The position numbers were made by a program, and so were the translations under genes. 64,000 nucleotides of DNA from Oscillospiraceae bacterium (GTDB lineage: Bacteria > Bacillota > Clostridia > Oscillospirales > Acutalibacteraceae), in assembly GCA_015066105.1 (NCBI GenBank), contig SVOY01000001.1:248001-312000 (forward strand), written 5' to 3'. Each line of letters opens with the position of its first letter. The first letter of the stretch is position 1. This document shows, piece after piece, positions 49,704-59,979 of this stretch. The notes under the pieces were generated by a model. That model was not told the DNA's origin. It worked only from the letters and a program-made list of their open reading frames with translations, and searched no databases.

Positions 49704-51815
49704 ATGGCAGATTTAATTATTGTAGAGTCTCCTTCAAAGGCTAAAACGCTTAAGAATTATCTCGGAAGCGGCTATAATATTGTTGCTTCAAAGGGTCACA
49801 TCAGAGACCTGCCCGCAGCAAGGCTCAGCGTTGACGTGAAGAATGACTTTGCACCTAAATACAGCATAGTAAAAGGAAAGGAAAAGCTTGTCAGGGAGCT
49901 GAAAGAAGCAGTAAGCGAAAGCGACAGAGTTTATCTCGCAACCGACCCCGACCGTGAGGGAGAGGCAATTTCCTGGCATCTTGCCGAAATTTTAGGCCTT
50001 GACCTTGAAAGTGCAAACAGAGTTACCTTTAACGAGATTACCAAAACCGGTGTTAAAAACGGTATGGCTAATCCCCGTAAGGTTGACCTTGACCTTGTAA
50101 ATGCTCAGCAGGCACGAAGAATCCTTGACAGACTTGTTGGCTATAAATTAAGCCCCTTTGTGTCGCAGAAGATAAGAAGAGGCCTTTCCGCCGGCAGAGT
50201 GCAGAGCGTTGCGCTGAGAATCATTACAGACAGAGAAAACGAAATCAGAGCCTTTGTGCCTGAGGAATACTGGACCCTTGAGGGCAAATTCAGCTGCTCA
50301 AAAAAGACAATCACGGCAGATTTTTACGGTGACGAAAACGGAAAGGCTGAGCTTAAAACCGAGGCAGATGCTGATAAATACATCAGCCGCCTTGAGGGCG
50401 CATCATATTACATCAGCTCGCTTAAAAACGGCACAAGAAAAAAGAGCCCCGCGCCTCCCTTTATTACCTCAACCCTTCAGCAGGAGGCTTCAAAGCGTCT
50501 CGGCTTCAGAGCGGAGCGTACAATGAAAATTGCTCAGGAGCTTTACGAGGGTCTTAACATTCCCGGCTACGGCTCAATCGGTCTTATCACCTATATGAGA
50601 ACGGATTCACTTCGTGTTTCAGAGGAGGCAAGAGCCGCCGCCCGTGACTTCATTGCAGCTAACTACGGCGAAAAGTACAACCCCGATAAGCCCAATTACT
50701 ATAAATCAAGAAGCAATGCACAGGACGGCCATGAGGCAATAAGACCCTCAACCGTTTCAATTACACCCGACAGCATAAAGGAAAGCCTTACCTCAGAGCA
50801 GTACAAGCTCTATTCCCTTATCTGGAAGCGCTTTCTTGCAAGTATGATGTCACAGTGCATACAGAATACGTCAAAGCTTGAAATCAGAAGCACAAAAAGC
50901 GGTCAGCCCGAACCTGAATACTGCGTATTCACCGCAAGCGGCTACAGTGTAAAATTTGACGGCTATACCGTGCTTTACAACGCTAACGATGAAGAGGAAA
51001 AGTCAAAGCTTCCCGAGGGTCTTAAGGCTAACGACGGCGTTAAAATCAAGGAGCTTTCAAAGCATCAGCACTTCACTCAGCCTCCCGCACGCTATACCGA
51101 AGAGTCACTTATCAAAACCCTTGAGGAAAACGGTGTGGGCAGACCGAGTACCTACGCAACAATTATTTCAACCATTGTAAAAAGAGAATACGTTTCAAGA
51201 AAATCAAAGCAGCTTATTCCCACTGAGCTCGGCGAGGCTATCGTAGGCCTTCTCAAGGATAAGTTTAAAAATATCGTCAACGTAAAATTCACCGCTCAGA
51301 TGGAGCTCGGTCTTGACAGAGTCGGTGAGGGTGAAGAGGATTATATCAGAATGCTCCACTCCTTCTATGATGATTTTGACAAGAACCTTCAGAAGGTAAA
51401 GGCTGAGATGGACGGTGTCAAGATTCAGCTTAAGGAAGACGAAACGGACATTCCCTGCGAAAAATGCGGCAGAATGATGGTTATCAAAACCGGTCGCTTC
51501 GGCAAATTCCTTGCCTGCCCCGGCTATCCCGAGTGCAAAACCACAAAGCCTTATGTTGTTGAAACCGATGCAACCTGCCCCGTGTGCGGCGGCAAGGTCA
51601 TCTCCAAAAAATCCAAGAGGGGATATACCTTCTTCGGCTGCGACAGATGGCCCGAATGTAATTTTATGACCTGGGATAAGCCCACAAACGATAAGTGCCC
51701 TGATTGCGGAAAATCACTTTTCAAGGGCAAGGGCGGTATTCTTTCCTGCCTTGACGAAAAGTGCGGCTACAAGGCAAAGGAAACAAGAAAAAAGAAAAGT
51801 AAAACCGAAGAATAA
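49704..51815 (+). CDS. topA: DNA topoisomerase I
   Basis: A 703-residue type IA topoisomerase that relaxes negative supercoils. The Toprim domain has LIIVESPSKAKTLKNYLG and LATDPDREGEAISWHL; the active-site Tyr is in GLITYMRTDSLRVS. Three C-terminal zinc-ribbon repeats follow (CEKCG...CPGYPEC, CPVCGG...CDRWPEC, CPDCGK...CLDEKCG). Length and layout are standard. Confidence 0.97.
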   Translation: MADLIIVESPSKAKTLKNYLGSGYNIVASKGHIRDLPAARLSVDVKNDFAPKYSIVKGKEKLVRELKEAVSESDRVYLATDPDREGEAISWHLAEILGLDLESANRVTFNEITKTGVKNGMANPRKVDLDLVNAQQARRILDRLVGYKLSPFVSQKIRRGLSAGRVQSVALRIITDRENEIRAFVPEEYWTLEGKFSCSKKTITADFYGDENGKAELKTEADADKYISRLEGASYYISSLKNGTRKKSPAPPFITSTLQQEASKRLGFRAERTMKIAQELYEGLNIPGYGSIGLITYMRTDSLRVSEEARAAARDFIAANYGEKYNPDKPNYYKSRSNAQDGHEAIRPSTVSITPDSIKESLTSEQYKLYSLIWKRFLASMMSQCIQNTSKLEIRSTKSGQPEPEYCVFTASGYSVKFDGYTVLYNANDEEEKSKLPEGLKANDGVKIKELSKHQHFTQPPARYTEESLIKTLEENGVGRPSTYATIISTIVKREYVSRKSKQLIPTELGEAIVGLLKDKFKNIVNVKFTAQMELGLDRVGEGEEDYIRMLHSFYDDFDKNLQKVKAEMDGVKIQLKEDETDIPCEKCGRMMVIKTGRFGKFLACPGYPECKTTKPYVVETDATCPVCGGKVISKKSKRGYTFFGCDRWPECNFMTWDKPTNDKCPDCGKSLFKGKGGILSCLDEKCGYKAKETRKKKSKTEE

Positions 51816-51833
51816 TAAAGGAGGGTGAAGGCT

Positions 51834-53147
51834 TTGGCTGAAAAGGTTAAAATCATAGGCGGCGGTCTTGCGGGTGTAGAGGCCGCGTGGCAGCTTGCAA
51901 ACAGAGGCTTTGAGGTTGAGCTTTTTGAAATGAAGCCCGTAAAGTTTTCACCTGCACATAAATCAGAGCTTTTAGGTGAGCTTGTATGCTCCAACTCCTT
52001 AAAGGCAAAGCGTTTTGAGTCTGCGGCAGGTCTTCTTAAAACAGAAATGCGCTTTTTCGGTTCACTTTGCATGGAATGTGCCGATTTAAGCCAGGTGCCT
52101 GCAGGCGGTGCTCTTGCCGTTGACAGAGATAAGTTTTCACAGCTTATCACCGAGAAAATCAAGGCCCACAAAAACATCACTCTCATTCACAAAGAGGTTA
52201 CGGAAATTCCCGACGGCAATGTAATCATTGCGGCAGGGCCCCTTGCCTCGGATGCTCTGAGTGAAAAAATCAGCGAGCTTTGCGGTGACGGACTTCACTT
52301 TTTTGATGCGGCGGCACCCATAGTTTCACGGGAAAGCATTGATATGGAAAGTGCCTTTACCGCTTCACGCTATGAGCGCGGCGGCGAGGATGACTACATC
52401 AACTGCCCGATGAACAAGGCTGAATACGAGGCCTTTTATGAGGCACTTGTTACCGCTGAAGGCGCCGAGGTACATTCCTTTGATAAGCGTAAGGATGTTT
52501 ATGAGGGCTGTATGCCCATTGAGGTTATGGCCTCACGCGGCAAGGACACAATGCGCTTCGGGCCTATGAAGCCCGTCGGACTTGTTGACCCGAGAACGGG
52601 GCACCGCCCCTGGGCAGTGCTTCAGCTTCGCAAGGAAAACAGCAAGGGTACAATGCTCAACCTTGTCGGGTTTCAGACCAATCTGAAATTCGGTGAGCAG
52701 AAAAGGGTGTTTTCAATGATACCCGCCCTTAAAAATGCAGAGTTTTACCGCTACGGAGTAATGCACAGAAACACCTTTATAGACTCACCGAGGCTTCTCA
52801 ACCCCACCTTCTCCTTGCGCAAAAGAGAAAACCTTTTCTTTGCAGGTCAGATTACGGGTGTTGAAGGCTATATGGAGTCCGCCTCGTCGGGTATACTTGC
52901 GGGTATAAATATGGCAAGGCTTCTTCAGAAAAAGCAGCAGCTTGTTTTGCCCGAGACGACAATGATGGGAGCTCTGAGCAGATACATCAGCGATGAAACC
53001 GTAAAGAATTTTCAGCCCATGGGTGCAAACTTCGGCGTTCTGCCGCCCATTGAGCCGAAAATCAGAGATAAATCGGAACGGTATATGGCGTTAAGTCAGC
53101 GTGCGGCTGAGGACTTGAAAAAATATACGGAAGGGATGGGCATATAA
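51834..53147 (+). CDS. trmFO: Methylenetetrahydrofolate-tRNA-(uracil-5-)-methyltransferase TrmFO
   Basis: A 437-residue folate- and FAD-dependent enzyme that makes ribothymidine-54 in tRNA. It has the dinucleotide fold VKIIGGGLAGVEAAWQLANR, then SELLGELVCSNSLKA and the C-terminal GQITGVEGYMESASSGILAG. TTG 51834 is chosen because AAAGGAGGG (51817-51825) is eight bases away; GTG 51825 lies within that site. topA-trmFO is a common pair. The stop overlaps rnc by one base. Confidence 0.95.
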   Translation: MAEKVKIIGGGLAGVEAAWQLANRGFEVELFEMKPVKFSPAHKSELLGELVCSNSLKAKRFESAAGLLKTEMRFFGSLCMECADLSQVPAGGALAVDRDKFSQLITEKIKAHKNITLIHKEVTEIPDGNVIIAAGPLASDALSEKISELCGDGLHFFDAAAPIVSRESIDMESAFTASRYERGGEDDYINCPMNKAEYEAFYEALVTAEGAEVHSFDKRKDVYEGCMPIEVMASRGKDTMRFGPMKPVGLVDPRTGHRPWAVLQLRKENSKGTMLNLVGFQTNLKFGEQKRVFSMIPALKNAEFYRYGVMHRNTFIDSPRLLNPTFSLRKRENLFFAGQITGVEGYMESASSGILAGINMARLLQKKQQLVLPETTMMGALSRYISDETVKNFQPMGANFGVLPPIEPKIRDKSERYMALSQRAAEDLKKYTEGMGI

Positions 53148-53827
53148 TGGATTTTTCACTTTTGGAAGAAAAAATAGGATATAAATTCAAAGACATTTCG
53201 CTTCTTGAAAATGCAATGACACATTCCTCTTATGCCAATGAGAGGCACACCTCGGGCGAGTGTAACGAGCGCCTTGAATTTCTCGGTGACTCGGTGCTCG
53301 GTGTAATCACCGCAGAATATTTTTATCACAACCTCAATCATCTTCCCGAGGGCGAAATGACAAAGAAAAGGGCGGCCTGCGCCTGCGAAAAATCGCTTTT
53401 CGGCTTTGCGAAGGAGATTAATCTCGGTGAATATCTTCTTCTCGGCAAGGGTGAGGAAAGAACGGGCGGCAGAAAAAGAGCCTCCGTGCTTGCCGATGCC
53501 TTTGAGGCTCTTATTGCGGCAATTTATCTTGACGGCGGCCTTGACGAGGCAAGAAAATTCGTGCTTGACTTTGTTAAAAAAGCCGCTGACCAGCAGATGA
53601 AATTCAGAGACTATAAAACAGAGCTTCAGGAGATTATTCAGAAGAATCCTCACGAGCATCTTTCCTATGTGCTTGTTGGCGAAAGCGGCCCCGACCACGA
53701 TAAACGCTTTGAGGTTGAAGTAAATCTCAACAGCAACGTTGTCGGCTACGGTGTGGGCAGAAGCAAAAAGCTTGCGGAGCAGCAGGCGGCAAAGCAGGCT
53801 CTTGAGCTTATGGGTATAAAAAGTTGA
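53147..53827 (+). CDS. rnc: Ribonuclease III
   Basis: A 226-residue double-strand-specific endoribonuclease for rRNA processing. The catalytic signature is NERLEFLGDSVLG, with DAFEALIAAIYLDGG as the second acidic site. The C-terminal dsRNA-binding domain (YKTELQEIIQKN, GVGRSKKLAEQQAAKQALE) is complete. It overlaps the next gene by four bases; rnc-smc-ftsY is a conserved Firmicutes order. Confidence 0.97.
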   Translation: MDFSLLEEKIGYKFKDISLLENAMTHSSYANERHTSGECNERLEFLGDSVLGVITAEYFYHNLNHLPEGEMTKKRAACACEKSLFGFAKEINLGEYLLLGKGEERTGGRKRASVLADAFEALIAAIYLDGGLDEARKFVLDFVKKAADQQMKFRDYKTELQEIIQKNPHEHLSYVLVGESGPDHDKRFEVEVNLNSNVVGYGVGRSKKLAEQQAAKQALELMGIKS

Positions 53828-54819
53828 AGCATTTTAACGTAGCTCTTTTTGTGCCCGATGAGGGCTGTCCCCACCGTTGCAGCTTCTGTAATCAGAAGAC
53901 AATTTCGGGTAAGGTAACGCCCCTTAAGGTTGAGGAGATTGATAAGGCCGTTGAAATTGCCTTGGGCAATATCGGTTGCAATGAAGGTGAAATCGCGTTT
54001 TTCGGTGGCAGCTTCACTGCAATTGACAGGGCTTATATGACAGCATTGCTTGAAAGGGCATATAAATATGTTACAAAAGGCCTTTTCAAGGGAATACGCA
54101 TTTCAACAAGACCCGACTGTATAAGCCGTGAGATACTTGATATTCTCAGGTCCTACGGCGTAACGGCCGTTGAGCTCGGCTGTCAGAGCATGGACGACAG
54201 AGTGCTTGCCCTTAATACAAGAGGCCACACCCAAAAGGATGTCTGTGCCTCTGCGGCGCTTATAAAAGAATACGGCTTTGAGCTTGGCGTGCAGATGATG
54301 ACGGGACTTTACGGTGACAGCGACGAGGGCGCACTTGAAACAGCCGAAAGGCTTATTGCACTTTCTCCCGATACGGTGAGAATTTATCCCACAATAGTCC
54401 TTGAGGGCACAAGGCTCTGCGAGCTTTACAGAAAAGGGGAGTACACTCCTCAGAGCGTTGAGAGTGCCGCTGAGCTTTGTAAAAAGCTCATTGTAATGTT
54501 CGAAGAAAAGAACATAAGGGTTATAAGGACGGGCCTTCATTCCGGCGGCAATGTGGAAGACGGCTTTGTTGCAGGGCCTTATCATCCCGCCTTCAGAGAA
54601 ATCTGCGAAAGCATGATTTATTTTGACAGGGTGCTTGCAGAGCTTGAAAAAAACAAAATCAAGCAAGGCAGAATTGAAATTACCGTCGGCACCCCCTTTG
54701 TATCCATGCTGACGGGACAGAAAAAGTCAAATATTCTCAAGCTCAATGAAATGGGCTTTGAGGTGAAGATAGTACAGAACAAAGAATACGAAAAATATAT
54801 GGTTAGTGTGCGAGGTTAA
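53824..54819 (+). CDS. Radical SAM protein, Elp3-like, between rnc and smc
   Basis: A 331-residue radical SAM enzyme with the cluster motif CX3CX2C (C15, C19, C22 in EGCPHRCSFCNQ), FFGGSFTAID, and ISTRPDCIS, as in Elp3/HemN-like members. There is no acetyltransferase domain, so it is not a full Elp3. TTG 53824 overlaps the rnc stop (TTGA). The substrate is unknown; a tRNA or protein modification is possible. This gene is often found at this position in Clostridia. Confidence 0.87.
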   Translation: MKHFNVALFVPDEGCPHRCSFCNQKTISGKVTPLKVEEIDKAVEIALGNIGCNEGEIAFFGGSFTAIDRAYMTALLERAYKYVTKGLFKGIRISTRPDCISREILDILRSYGVTAVELGCQSMDDRVLALNTRGHTQKDVCASAALIKEYGFELGVQMMTGLYGDSDEGALETAERLIALSPDTVRIYPTIVLEGTRLCELYRKGEYTPQSVESAAELCKKLIVMFEEKNIRVIRTGLHSGGNVEDGFVAGPYHPAFREICESMIYFDRVLAELEKNKIKQGRIEITVGTPFVSMLTGQKKSNILKLNEMGFEVKIVQNKEYEKYMVSVRG

Positions 54820-54823
54820 CATT

Positions 54824-57800
54824 ATGATTTTAACAGCACTTGAAATGCAGGGCTTCAAATCCTTTCCCGAAAAGACAACACTTAATTTCGGCAAAGGCAT
54901 AACTGCCGTAGTCGGCCCCAACGGCAGCGGTAAAAGTAACATTTCCGATGCCGTGCGCTGGGTTTTAGGCGAGCAGTCGAGCAAATCCCTGCGAGGCTCA
55001 AAAATGGAGGACGTTATTTTTGACGGTACCAAGGTGAGAAAGGCTTACGGCTATGCTCAGGTAACTTTGCGCCTTGACAATAAGGACAGAAGCCTTAAAA
55101 CCTATGATACCGACGAGGTTAGCGTTACAAGAAGATACTACCGCTCGGGCGAAAGTGAATACAAAATCAACGGTGCCGCCGTACGTCTTCGTGACGTGCA
55201 TGAGCTTTTTATGGATACGGGTCTCGGCAGAGACGGCTATTCCATGGTCAGCCAGGGAAAAATTGCCGATATGGTAAGCGGCAAGGGCAAGGAATGCCGT
55301 GAAATGCTTGAAGAGGCGGCAGGTATTTCCTCCTACCGCTACAGAAGAAACGATTCACTCAAAAAGCTTTCTCAGGCTGAGGAAAACCTTATACGTCTTC
55401 GTGATATTCTGTCTGAGCTTGAGGGCAGAATAGGTCCCTTGAAGCACCAGAGCGAAAAGGCAGAAAAGTTTCTCGTCTACGCCGAGGAAAAGAAAAACCT
55501 CGAAATCGGTCTGTGGCTTTATAATATTGACAGACTCCGTGACAGTCTTCGCAAGCAGGAGGACAACATAGCCGTTGCTTCGGGTCATTACAGTGAGGTG
55601 GAAAAGGAGCTTTCCGAAATTGAAGAGATGATTGAGGAAAGCGTCAGAAGCACACAGAATATAAACATTGAAATTGACGAGATAAGAAATCATATTTCAG
55701 AGCTTGAGGAGCAGGCAGCAAACGCAGGCAGTCAGCAGGCAGTGCTTAAAAGCTCAATTGAGCATAACAGAGATACGATAGACCGCATTGAAAAAAGCCG
55801 TTTTGACAGCGAAAGCGACAAAAAGGAGCTTCTTAAGGAAATTGAAACAGAAGAAAAGCTGATTTCACAGATTGCAAAAATCAAGGCCGAAAAGGCTGAA
55901 AAGCTTGCTTCCGTTAACGCAGAGCTTGAAAAAATGAAGCTTTCCGGCGGTGAGCTTCAGCAGGAAAAGGACAAGATTTCCGGGGAAATCTCAGCTCTTA
56001 CGGCTCTTCTTGCCGATTACAGAGTTAAGGTTTCAACCGCACTTTCCTCTAAAAATGAAATTCTTTCAAGAAAAGAAACCGTTGACGGCCTGATTGAGCA
56101 GAAAAGGCTTGCCGTTGACTCCTTCCTTATAAGAAAAAATGATGCCGAAAAGGCCGTTACTGCAAGTGAAAAGGAAATTACGGAAATTTCAAATTCATTA
56201 AGCGGCTATAATCTGCGCTTTACTCAGAAGGATGAAAAGGCAGATAAGCTGAAAAAAGAGCTTGACGAAAAAAGCTTTGACTGTCAGCGCGTTTCCTCAA
56301 AGGCTAAAATGCTTATTGAGCTTGAAAAGAATATGGAAGGCTATTCGGGCGCAGTAAGAAAAATAATCAGAGAAGGCGAAAAGGGTGCCCTTAAGGGTAT
56401 TCACGGCACCGTTTCGCAGCTTATCTCGGTAAAGGGTGAGTATGCCGTTGCCATTGAAACCGCCTTCGGTAATGCGATACAGAACATTGTCACCGATACC
56501 GAAAACGATGCAAAGGCGGCAATCAACTTCCTTAAAAATGCAAATCTCGGCCGTGCAACCTTCCAGCCGATTTCCGCAATCAAGGGTAAAACCCTTGAGG
56601 AAAAGGGCCTTGACGACTGCTACGGCTATGTGGATATGGCGGTTAACCTTGTTACCTATGACGGAATTTATCACGAAATTATCACCTCGCTTATAGGCAA
56701 AACCGTTGTGGCGGAGGACCTTACAAGTGCCATTGCCATTGCTAAAAGGTATAACCATAAATTTAAAATTGTAACCCTTGACGGACAGGTTATAAACCCG
56801 GGCGGCTCAATGACGGGCGGCTCTCAGGATAAGAGTGCGGGTATTCTTTCAAGAGGCACTGAAATTGAAGAGCTTAAAAAGAAGCACGCCGACCTTGAGG
56901 CAAGTGTGAAATCACTCAACGATGACTATGACAGAATTGTTGAGGAGCTTAACGCCATTGAGCGTGAAAGCGAGTGCCTTAAGCAAAGCCTTTCTGCCGC
57001 TCAGGAGGAAAAAATCCGCCTTGAGGGTGAATATAACCTTGCTTTCCAGCAGTACACCTCAGCAAGGCTTGACCTTGAGGAGCTTGAAAAGGAGAAAAAC
57101 GATGCTGACGAAAGGCTTAAGGAAATTGAGCAGGCCTACACCGCATCGGAAAAGGCAATCGCTGACTTCAACAATAAAATCGGCTTGTCTGAGCAGAGCC
57201 TCAGGGCGCTGAGTGAAAAAAGCGTTGAAATAAGCGAAAAGAGCGAGGAGTTTGCCTCGGTTATCTCAAAGCTCAGCCTTGAAATTCACGGCGCCGATAA
57301 GGACCTGCAGGCGCGTAATCAGGCCCTCAACCTTCTTAAGGCAAGGCTTCTCAGCCACGAAAACAAGGAAGTTGAGCTTGACAGCGAAATTGAAGCAATA
57401 AAGCAGAAAAACGCTGAAATCGAAAAGCAGATTTCAGAGCTCAGTCAGCTTTCACTTTCACTTGACGGCAAGCGCAAGCAGGCAAACGACGATATTGCCG
57501 CACTGCAGAAAAAGCGCAGCGGTGAGGAAGAAAAATCCTCGGCACTTCGTGTTTCCGAGAGAAACAAAACCTCTGAGCGTGAAAAAATCAGCGGTGAGCT
57601 TGCCCGCCTTGAAGAAAGAAAAGAGGCAATGCAGCAGGATTATCTCAACACTGAAAACAAGCTCTTTGACGAATATCAGCTCACACGCCGCGAGGCGGAG
57701 GCGAGCGTTGAAAAGCCCGACGAGCCAAGGCTTGCACAAAGGAGCCTTAACGAAATCAAGGGCAAAATCCGTGCTCTCGGCTCAGTAAACGTGGGTGCTA

Positions 57801-58399
57801 TTGAAGAGTATAAAGAGGTTAAGGAACGCTACGAATTTATGAATGAGCAGGTGGGCGATGTTGAAAAATCCAAAAAGGAGCTTACCCGTCTTATTACAGA
57901 GCTTACGGACAAAATGTCCTGTCAGTTCCGCGAGCAGTTCAACAAAATCAATCTTAACTTCAACGATACCTTCCGTGAGCTTTTTGGCGGCGGTAAGGCA
58001 GAGCTTATAATTGAAGACCCGACTGACATACTTGAAAGCAACATTGACATCAAGCTTCAGCCCCCGGGTAAAAACGTCAAGCGTCTTGACTCGCTTTCAG
58101 GCGGTGAAAAGGGACTTTCAGCCATTGCACTTCTCTTTGCAATTATGAAGGTAAATCCCGCGCCCTTCTGCATTTTTGACGAGGTTGAGGCCGCACTTGA
58201 CGATGTAAACGTAACAAGATATGCCCAGTATGTGAGAAAAATGACGGATAACACTCAGTTTATTCTCATCACTCACAGACGAGGCACAATGGAGGAGGCA
58301 GATATGCTCTACGGCATTACAATGCAGGAGCAGGGCGTATCAAAGCTTCTTGAGCTTAAAACAGCAGAGCTTGCAAAGCAGCTTGGTATAACCGGCTGA
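54824..58399 (+). CDS. smc: Chromosome segregation protein SMC
   Basis: A 1191-residue condensin ATPase. The N-terminal Walker A is GPNGSGKSNISDAVRWVLGE; coiled coil 1, a hinge (about 500-680, with GTVSQLISVKGEYAVAIETA) and coiled coil 2 follow. The C-terminal head has LSGGEKGLSAIALLFAI and CIFDEVEAALDD. ATG 54824 is chosen because the family starts with LxxLExxGFKSF and GAGG is upstream. Its partners scpA and scpB are not in the window. Confidence 0.97.
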   Translation: MILTALEMQGFKSFPEKTTLNFGKGITAVVGPNGSGKSNISDAVRWVLGEQSSKSLRGSKMEDVIFDGTKVRKAYGYAQVTLRLDNKDRSLKTYDTDEVSVTRRYYRSGESEYKINGAAVRLRDVHELFMDTGLGRDGYSMVSQGKIADMVSGKGKECREMLEEAAGISSYRYRRNDSLKKLSQAEENLIRLRDILSELEGRIGPLKHQSEKAEKFLVYAEEKKNLEIGLWLYNIDRLRDSLRKQEDNIAVASGHYSEVEKELSEIEEMIEESVRSTQNINIEIDEIRNHISELEEQAANAGSQQAVLKSSIEHNRDTIDRIEKSRFDSESDKKELLKEIETEEKLISQIAKIKAEKAEKLASVNAELEKMKLSGGELQQEKDKISGEISALTALLADYRVKVSTALSSKNEILSRKETVDGLIEQKRLAVDSFLIRKNDAEKAVTASEKEITEISNSLSGYNLRFTQKDEKADKLKKELDEKSFDCQRVSSKAKMLIELEKNMEGYSGAVRKIIREGEKGALKGIHGTVSQLISVKGEYAVAIETAFGNAIQNIVTDTENDAKAAINFLKNANLGRATFQPISAIKGKTLEEKGLDDCYGYVDMAVNLVTYDGIYHEIITSLIGKTVVAEDLTSAIAIAKRYNHKFKIVTLDGQVINPGGSMTGGSQDKSAGILSRGTEIEELKKKHADLEASVKSLNDDYDRIVEELNAIERESECLKQSLSAAQEEKIRLEGEYNLAFQQYTSARLDLEELEKEKNDADERLKEIEQAYTASEKAIADFNNKIGLSEQSLRALSEKSVEISEKSEEFASVISKLSLEIHGADKDLQARNQALNLLKARLLSHENKEVELDSEIEAIKQKNAEIEKQISELSQLSLSLDGKRKQANDDIAALQKKRSGEEEKSSALRVSERNKTSEREKISGELARLEERKEAMQQDYLNTENKLFDEYQLTRREAEASVEKPDEPRLAQRSLNEIKGKIRALGSVNVGAIEEYKEVKERYEFMNEQVGDVEKSKKELTRLITELTDKMSCQFREQFNKINLNFNDTFRELFGGGKAELIIEDPTDILESNIDIKLQPPGKNVKRLDSLSGGEKGLSAIALLFAIMKVNPAPFCIFDEVEAALDDVNVTRYAQYVRKMTDNTQFILITHRRGTMEEADMLYGITMQEQGVSKLLELKTAELAKQLGITG

Positions 58400-58440
58400 T
58401 TGCTTAGCTGATAAGTATATAACTGCCATGGAGGTAAATT

Positions 58441-59376
58441 ATGGGAATTTTCAGTAAATTCGGCTTCGGTCTTAAAAAGACCCGTGAGGGAATGACGGAA
58501 AGAATCGAAGACGTTCTCGGTGCATATGAGGAAATCACCGACGATTTTTACGATGACCTTGAGGAAGCACTTATTATGGGTGATATCGGTATGAAAACCG
58601 CCACCGATATAGTTGAAGAGCTTCGCAAAAGGGTAAATCATAACGAGGTGCGTAATCCCAAGCACGCAAAAATGATTATTTCTGATATCATCGCCGATAT
58701 GATTGACGGCGGTGAGGATATGGGCCTTATCACGGTGCCCTCAATTATCCTTGTTATCGGTGTAAACGGCGTGGGCAAAACCACAACAATCGGCAAGCTT
58801 GCCGCTATGTATAAAAAAGAGGGCAAGCGTGTAATCCTCGGTGCCGCAGACACCTTCAGAGCCGCCGCTATTGAGCAGCTTGAGGTGTGGGCAGACAGAG
58901 CGGGCGTTGACATTATCAAGCACAAGGAGGGTGCAGACCCCGCCGCCGTTGTTTACGATACAATAGAGGCAGGTCTTTCCCGTGACTGTGATATTATTAT
59001 CTGCGATACCGCGGGCAGACTCCACAACAAGAAGAATCTTATGGACGAGCTTGCAAAAATTTACAGAGTTGTTGAAAAAAAGCTTCCCTATGCCGACCGC
59101 GAAATTCTGCTTGTTCTTGATGCAACAACGGGTCAGAACGCCGTTAACCAGGCAAAGGAATTTATGAATGTTGCCGAGCTTACGGGCATTGCCCTTACAA
59201 AGCTTGACGGAACTGCAAGGGGCGGTGTTGTGCTCACAATCAAAAATGAGCTTAAGCTTCCCGTAAAGTTCATCGGTGTGGGCGAGCAGATTGACGACCT
59301 TCAGCCCTTCAAGCCCAAGGTTTTTGCAAAGGCTCTTTTTGAGGATACATCAACAACCTTTGCCGATGAGGACTGA
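58441..59376 (+). CDS. ftsY: Signal recognition particle receptor FtsY
   Basis: A 311-residue SRP GTPase that docks ribosome-SRP complexes at the membrane. The N domain is about 1-80; G1 is GVNGVGKTTTIGKLA, then ADTFRAAAIEQLEVW, DTAGRLHNKKNLM, and TKLDGTARGGVVL. It lacks the long acidic A domain of E. coli FtsY, as usual in Firmicutes. GGAGGT precedes the start. Confidence 0.97.
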   Translation: MGIFSKFGFGLKKTREGMTERIEDVLGAYEEITDDFYDDLEEALIMGDIGMKTATDIVEELRKRVNHNEVRNPKHAKMIISDIIADMIDGGEDMGLITVPSIILVIGVNGVGKTTTIGKLAAMYKKEGKRVILGAADTFRAAAIEQLEVWADRAGVDIIKHKEGADPAAVVYDTIEAGLSRDCDIIICDTAGRLHNKKNLMDELAKIYRVVEKKLPYADREILLVLDATTGQNAVNQAKEFMNVAELTGIALTKLDGTARGGVVLTIKNELKLPVKFIGVGEQIDDLQPFKPKVFAKALFEDTSTTFADED

Positions 59377-59380
59377 TAAA

Positions 59381-59965
59381 ATGAAAATAATAATTGCAAC
59401 TCACAATAAGCATAAATTAGCCGAAATGGCTCGTATTCTGGAGCCTATGGGCTATGAGGTTGTTACCGACAGAGACCTCGGCATTGAGCTTACGGATGTT
59501 GAGGAAAACGGAAAAACCTTCCTTGAAAACGCAAGAATAAAGGCAGAGTCCGGCTGCCGCGAAAGCGGACTTGCCTGCATTGCAGATGACAGCGGACTTT
59601 GCGTTGATGCTCTCGGCGGTGAGCCGGGCGTGTACTCGGCAAGATATTCGGGCGAGCACGGCAACGATGCGGCAAATAACGAAAAGCTTCTTTCAAGGCT
59701 TGCAGAGGTTCCCGACGAAAAAAGAACGGCTCGCTTTGTTTGCGCAATCTGCGTTTCCTTCCCCGACGGAAGTGAAATTACTGCAGAGGGTGCTTGCGAG
59801 GGAAAAATCGGCTATGAGTACAGGGGAAATAACGGCTTCGGCTACGACCCTCTTTTTATGGTAGGGTACAGAAGCTTTGCCGAATTTTCCGCCGAGGAAA
59901 AGGACGCAGTAAGCCATAGAGGCAATGCACTAAAAAAATTACAAAAACTATTACCGAGCGTATAA
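59381..59965 (+). CDS. rdgB: XTP/dITP pyrophosphatase (RdgB/HAM1)
   Basis: A 194-residue house-cleaning enzyme that hydrolyses dITP and XTP. Signatures: IIIATHNKHKLAEM, EENGKTFLENARIKAES, DDSGLCVDALGGEPGVYSAR, NGFGYDPLF and SHRGNAL. ATG 59381 lies four bases after ftsY. An upstream in-frame start would lie inside ftsY and is not needed. Confidence 0.95.
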   Translation: MKIIIATHNKHKLAEMARILEPMGYEVVTDRDLGIELTDVEENGKTFLENARIKAESGCRESGLACIADDSGLCVDALGGEPGVYSARYSGEHGNDAANNEKLLSRLAEVPDEKRTARFVCAICVSFPDGSEITAEGACEGKIGYEYRGNNGFGYDPLFMVGYRSFAEFSAEEKDAVSHRGNALKKLQKLLPSV

Positions 59966-59979
59966 TAAGGAGAGTCATA

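Noticed and set aside
53824..54819. Annotation as full Elp3 acetyltransferase
   Set aside because: The protein stops after the radical SAM part; no GNAT domain is present.
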